Source: JAAYEB01 sp035306725 | Lineage (GTDB): Bacteria > Fibrobacterota > Chitinivibrionia > Chitinivibrionales > Chitinispirillaceae | NCBI GenBank assembly: GCA_035306725.1 | Contig: DATGNN010000207.1 | Span: 1 to 6,958, forward strand | Direction: 5' to 3' | Length of the DNA: 6,958 bases | In this document: positions 5,177 through 6,958 of the stretch, in pieces | Position numbering within the stretch: the first letter of the stretch is position 1 | How the letters are laid out: every line of letters starts with the position of its first letter | The notes under the pieces: generated by a model | What the model was told of the DNA's origin: nothing | What the model saw: only the letters and a program-made list of their open reading frames with translations | Database searches by the model: none | Program-made: the position numbers and the translations under genes

Positions 5177-5255
5177 ATGTGTGTTATAAAATAAAGGTAA
5201 AAACTGATACTGATTTAGTATACCGAAACTATGGAAATATTATAAGGTCCGGGAA

Positions 5256-5708
5256 ATGAAAACCAGGAATGTAAAAAAGACAGATCCTCTTTATGAAAAG
5301 AAAAATCAAAGAGGGAAAAACAGTATTGTAAATGCTGTTTTAATTAATAAAGTAGATCTCTCTCTCTCAATAAAAATCCAGAACCTTATAAATTATTTTG
5401 TTGAATGCATTAATGAACTTCAGAATGATAAACAGAATGTAATAACGAATTTATTGATTTGTATCGAACATATAAAGAAGATAGCAGTAAAAGAAAGTGG
5501 GCATTTTGATAGAGAACTGGAAAATCTTTTTCAGGAATTTCTGGAAGGTGCTTGTTTTCTTGGTGATATTGTAAAACCCCTAGTAAACTCTGAAAAAAGC
5601 AGCAACGCTCATCTTTCAGACTTATTGTTAACTGCAAAGACATCTCACTTGCAATGGCTGGCAGTTTGTATACTTACGGAACTTCAAATTACATTCTCAT
5701 GTACCTGA
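5256..5708 (+). CDS. Hypothetical helical protein, function unknown
   Basis: The 150-residue product is not recognised. A very basic N-terminal segment (residues 1-22, eight lysines) is followed by what look like four amphipathic helices, at about 35-56, 58-80, 84-107 and 116-147, consistent with a helical bundle. There is no signal peptide or convincing membrane span. Cysteines at 51, 69, 100, 138 and 149 are scattered and form no metal motif. AAGG at 5244-5247 lies eight bases before the ATG. It precedes rlmH by 48 bases in the same direction with no terminator between, so cotranscription is likely, but the position alone does not imply a ribosome-related role. A ferritin-like or other four-helix family would be the first thing to test. 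Confidence 0.72.
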   Translation: MKTRNVKKTDPLYEKKNQRGKNSIVNAVLINKVDLSLSIKIQNLINYFVECINELQNDKQNVITNLLICIEHIKKIAVKESGHFDRELENLFQEFLEGACFLGDIVKPLVNSEKSSNAHLSDLLLTAKTSHLQWLAVCILTELQITFSCT

Positions 5709-5756
5709 TATCTCCTGATTATTTAACAATTCAATAATTAAAATGGAACAAAACCA

Positions 5757-6203
5757 ATGGCTGTTGAGGTTCTGGATTTAAAGATAATTGCAATTGGTAA
5801 AGTCAAGGATCCCTGTCTGCGGACAAAAGTTGAAGATTATAAAAAAAGAATCATGCATGATTCCAGAATCGAGATAATTGAACTAAAAGATCAGGGAATT
5901 TGTACCGAAAGTGAGAAAATTAAAAAATTATTAAACAAAGATAAAAGTTTTGTTTTTGTATTAGGTGAAGAAGGACGGGAATATGATTCTGTTTCTTTTG
6001 CCAGACGGATTCAGCTTATAAGAAGTAAAGTAACATTTATTATAGGAGGGGCTTACGGATTAAGTGAGGAAATTAAAAAAGGGGCAGATGAAATATTGTC
6101 ACTTTCAAAACTGACATTCACGCACGAAATAGCCAGAATGCTTCTTATGGAACAAATATATAGAGTAATTTCAATTATTCAGAACAGATCTTATCATAAA
6201 TAG
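5757..6203 (+). CDS. rlmH: 23S rRNA (pseudouridine1915-N3)-methyltransferase RlmH
   Basis: RlmH uses S-adenosylmethionine to methylate pseudouridine 1915 in helix 69 of 23S rRNA, acting on assembled 70S ribosomes as a dimeric SPOUT (trefoil-knot) enzyme. The 148-residue product aligns along its whole length with the family. LKIIAIGKVKD is at 8-18, the FVLGEEGREYDS strand and loop at 67-78, and the cofactor-binding knot IIGGAYGLS at 95-103. LSLSKLTFTHEIARMLLMEQIYR at 114-136 is shown here in pieces: LSLSKLTF, THEIARML and LMEQIYR. The invariant C-terminal YHK is at 146-148. The ATG at 5757 gives seven extra N-terminal residues compared with most members. It is kept because no better start codon is in frame, and GGAA lies about nine bases upstream. 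Confidence 0.96.
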   Translation: MAVEVLDLKIIAIGKVKDPCLRTKVEDYKKRIMHDSRIEIIELKDQGICTESEKIKKLLNKDKSFVFVLGEEGREYDSVSFARRIQLIRSKVTFIIGGAYGLSEEIKKGADEILSLSKLTFTHEIARMLLMEQIYRVISIIQNRSYHK

Positions 6204-6415
6204 CAGATTTGGAAAACAGAATCGTTTGATATGATTATTGACGATCTCTTTACACAAGTTTTTTTTGCAGCATTGGTATTAAGGTCTTTATGTGTCTGGC
6301 TGACGTTATTTACCGGACAGTGAGACAGATCTGAATAAAGTTTTTGATTTGACTCAGGTCAGATTATGCTGAATTTGCTATTACCAGGACAATGTAGTAA
6401 TTATCAGGAGAAAAA
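6204..6415. other. Gap between rlmH and recG, nothing firm
   Basis: This gap is 212 bases long. It contains an eight-T run near 6260 without a convincing hairpin before it, a 30-codon hydrophobic frame starting near 6231 (MIIDDLFTQVFF...) without a ribosome-binding site, and a TGAC-TCAG-GTCA inverted repeat at 6350-6361. No promoter for recG stands out. Confidence 0.5.
6406..6410 (+). promoter_or_regulatory. Ribosome-binding site deciding the recG start
   Basis: AGGAG lies five bases before GTG at 6416. The first in-frame ATG (6440) has no such site. Confidence 0.65.
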
Positions 6416-6958
6416 GTGGGAAAAAGATCAATATGCGCCATGCTTGACTTTCTTTCACCAGTTTCATGTATTCCGGGAATGGGTTCCAAGAGGATAAAAG
6501 CTTTAGCTGAATCCGGAATTGAGAATGTTGGAGAATTTTTATATAACTTTCCGTATCGATATATTGATAGATCAGAAATTGTTCCTTTACAAAAAATTCG
6601 TGATTTTTGCGGCAGTACATGTACTGTAAAGGGAAAAGTAATATCAGTCAGATTGGAGTATGGCCGTAAGCAGCGTTTAAAAATGCATCTGAAAGATGAA
6701 TCCGGCACAATAGAACTTGTGTGGTTCAGAGGAATTCAATATTATAGCAAGGGTTTTAAAGACACGGATGTAATAGTAACCGGTAAAATAATTTATTATA
6801 GTCACTTTCAGATGGTTCATCCGATTATTGAAAAAATATCTGGAAACGAAAAGACACCTCAGCTGAAATTTGTCCCCAGGTATTCTATAACGAAAACAAT
6901 GCAGGAAGCGGGTATTCAACAGAAACTAATAATAAAAGCTGTTTCATGGTGTTTAAAA
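6416..6958 (+). CDS. recG: ATP-dependent DNA helicase RecG, N-terminal part (cut by window edge)
   Basis: RecG remodels stalled replication forks and branched recombination intermediates. The 181 residues present cover the wedge region and stop before the helicase motifs, so the gene is incomplete only because the window ends. The helix-hairpin-helix-like entry CIPGMGSKRIKALAESGI (18-35) is followed by the family signature FLYNFPYRYIDRS (41-53). An OB-fold wedge runs from about 65 to 142: TVKGKVISV, then LKDESGTIELVWFRG (92-106), then VTGKI and MVHPIIE (133-139). FVPRYSITK (152-160) is where the family normally reads VYP-T-GL. GTG is chosen as the start because AGGAG lies five bases upstream; ATG at 6440 would shorten it by eight residues. 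The gene lies downstream of rlmH in the same direction. Confidence 0.93.
   Translation, partial: MGKRSICAMLDFLSPVSCIPGMGSKRIKALAESGIENVGEFLYNFPYRYIDRSEIVPLQKIRDFCGSTCTVKGKVISVRLEYGRKQRLKMHLKDESGTIELVWFRGIQYYSKGFKDTDVIVTGKIIYYSHFQMVHPIIEKISGNEKTPQLKFVPRYSITKTMQEAGIQQKLIIKAVSWCLK

Larger units (their letters stand above)
4738..5255. other. Gene-poor stretch with gene remnants, terminators and a leader
   Basis: About 520 bases without an intact gene. In order it holds the terminator-like hairpin at 4744, a decayed copy of the four-cysteine gene (4810-4908), a terminator (4914-4938) and a possible second remnant from 4985 to 5080. It then holds an orphan ribosome-binding site (5027-5036), a promoter candidate (5069-5097) and a bulged hairpin (5143-5176) before the next gene. 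Confidence 0.6.

Noticed and set aside
5410..5643. Minus-strand 77-residue frame
   Set aside because: It is antisense to the 5256 gene and has no start signal.
6231..6323. Thirty-codon hydrophobic frame between rlmH and recG
   Set aside because: No ribosome-binding site at a usable distance and no recognisable motif; could be a membrane miniprotein but unsupported.
6364..6708. Minus-strand frames opposite recG (also 6381-6620 and 6677-6919)
   Set aside because: The opposite strand encodes unmistakable RecG N-terminal sequence in one uninterrupted frame.
1..6958. CRISPR array, tRNA or rRNA genes, full insertion sequence
   Set aside because: No regularly spaced repeats, no cloverleaf or rRNA-like sequence, and no transposase motif was seen on either strand.

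Overview
The window is AT-rich bacterial DNA with compact co-directional genes and some longer non-coding stretches. Two housekeeping genes are clear: rlmH (23S rRNA methyltransferase) and the 5' end of recG (branch-migration helicase), which runs off the right edge. Several proteins have N-terminal signal peptides and two glycosyltransferases point to surface-glycan synthesis, so a Gram-negative lifestyle is likely. The sequence does not fix the phylum.

Left part (1-1092): one minus-strand gene for a predicted secreted protein with two copies of a short DDG...W repeat. A roughly 430-base AT-rich divergent region follows. It carries a very good sigma70-type promoter (812-840) that lies 250 bases before the next large gene.

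Middle left (1093-3904): three plus-strand genes with 44- and 56-base gaps: a family 2 glycosyltransferase with C-terminal membrane segments, a GT-B (GT4-like) glycosyltransferase, and a secreted pentapeptide-repeat protein. The two transferases look like part of a polysaccharide or glycoconjugate pathway. The third may only share their transcript.

Middle (3905-5255): a gene-poor accessory stretch of about 1.35 kb. It holds an anomalous GC-rich island with a ten-G tract and hairpins, a doubtful minus-strand reading frame, and a small 68-residue four-cysteine protein with its own signals: a sigma54-type -24/-12 element, a ribosome-binding site and a terminator-like hairpin. Just downstream is a decayed partial copy of the same small gene, and possibly a second, more eroded one. 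A palindrome, AATTTTG(A)CAAAATT, marks all three. This is the least explained and most interesting part of the window.

Right part (5256-6958): an unrecognised helical 150-residue protein preceded by a candidate promoter and a bulged 12-bp hairpin, then rlmH, a 212-base gap, and recG starting at GTG with a good ribosome-binding site.
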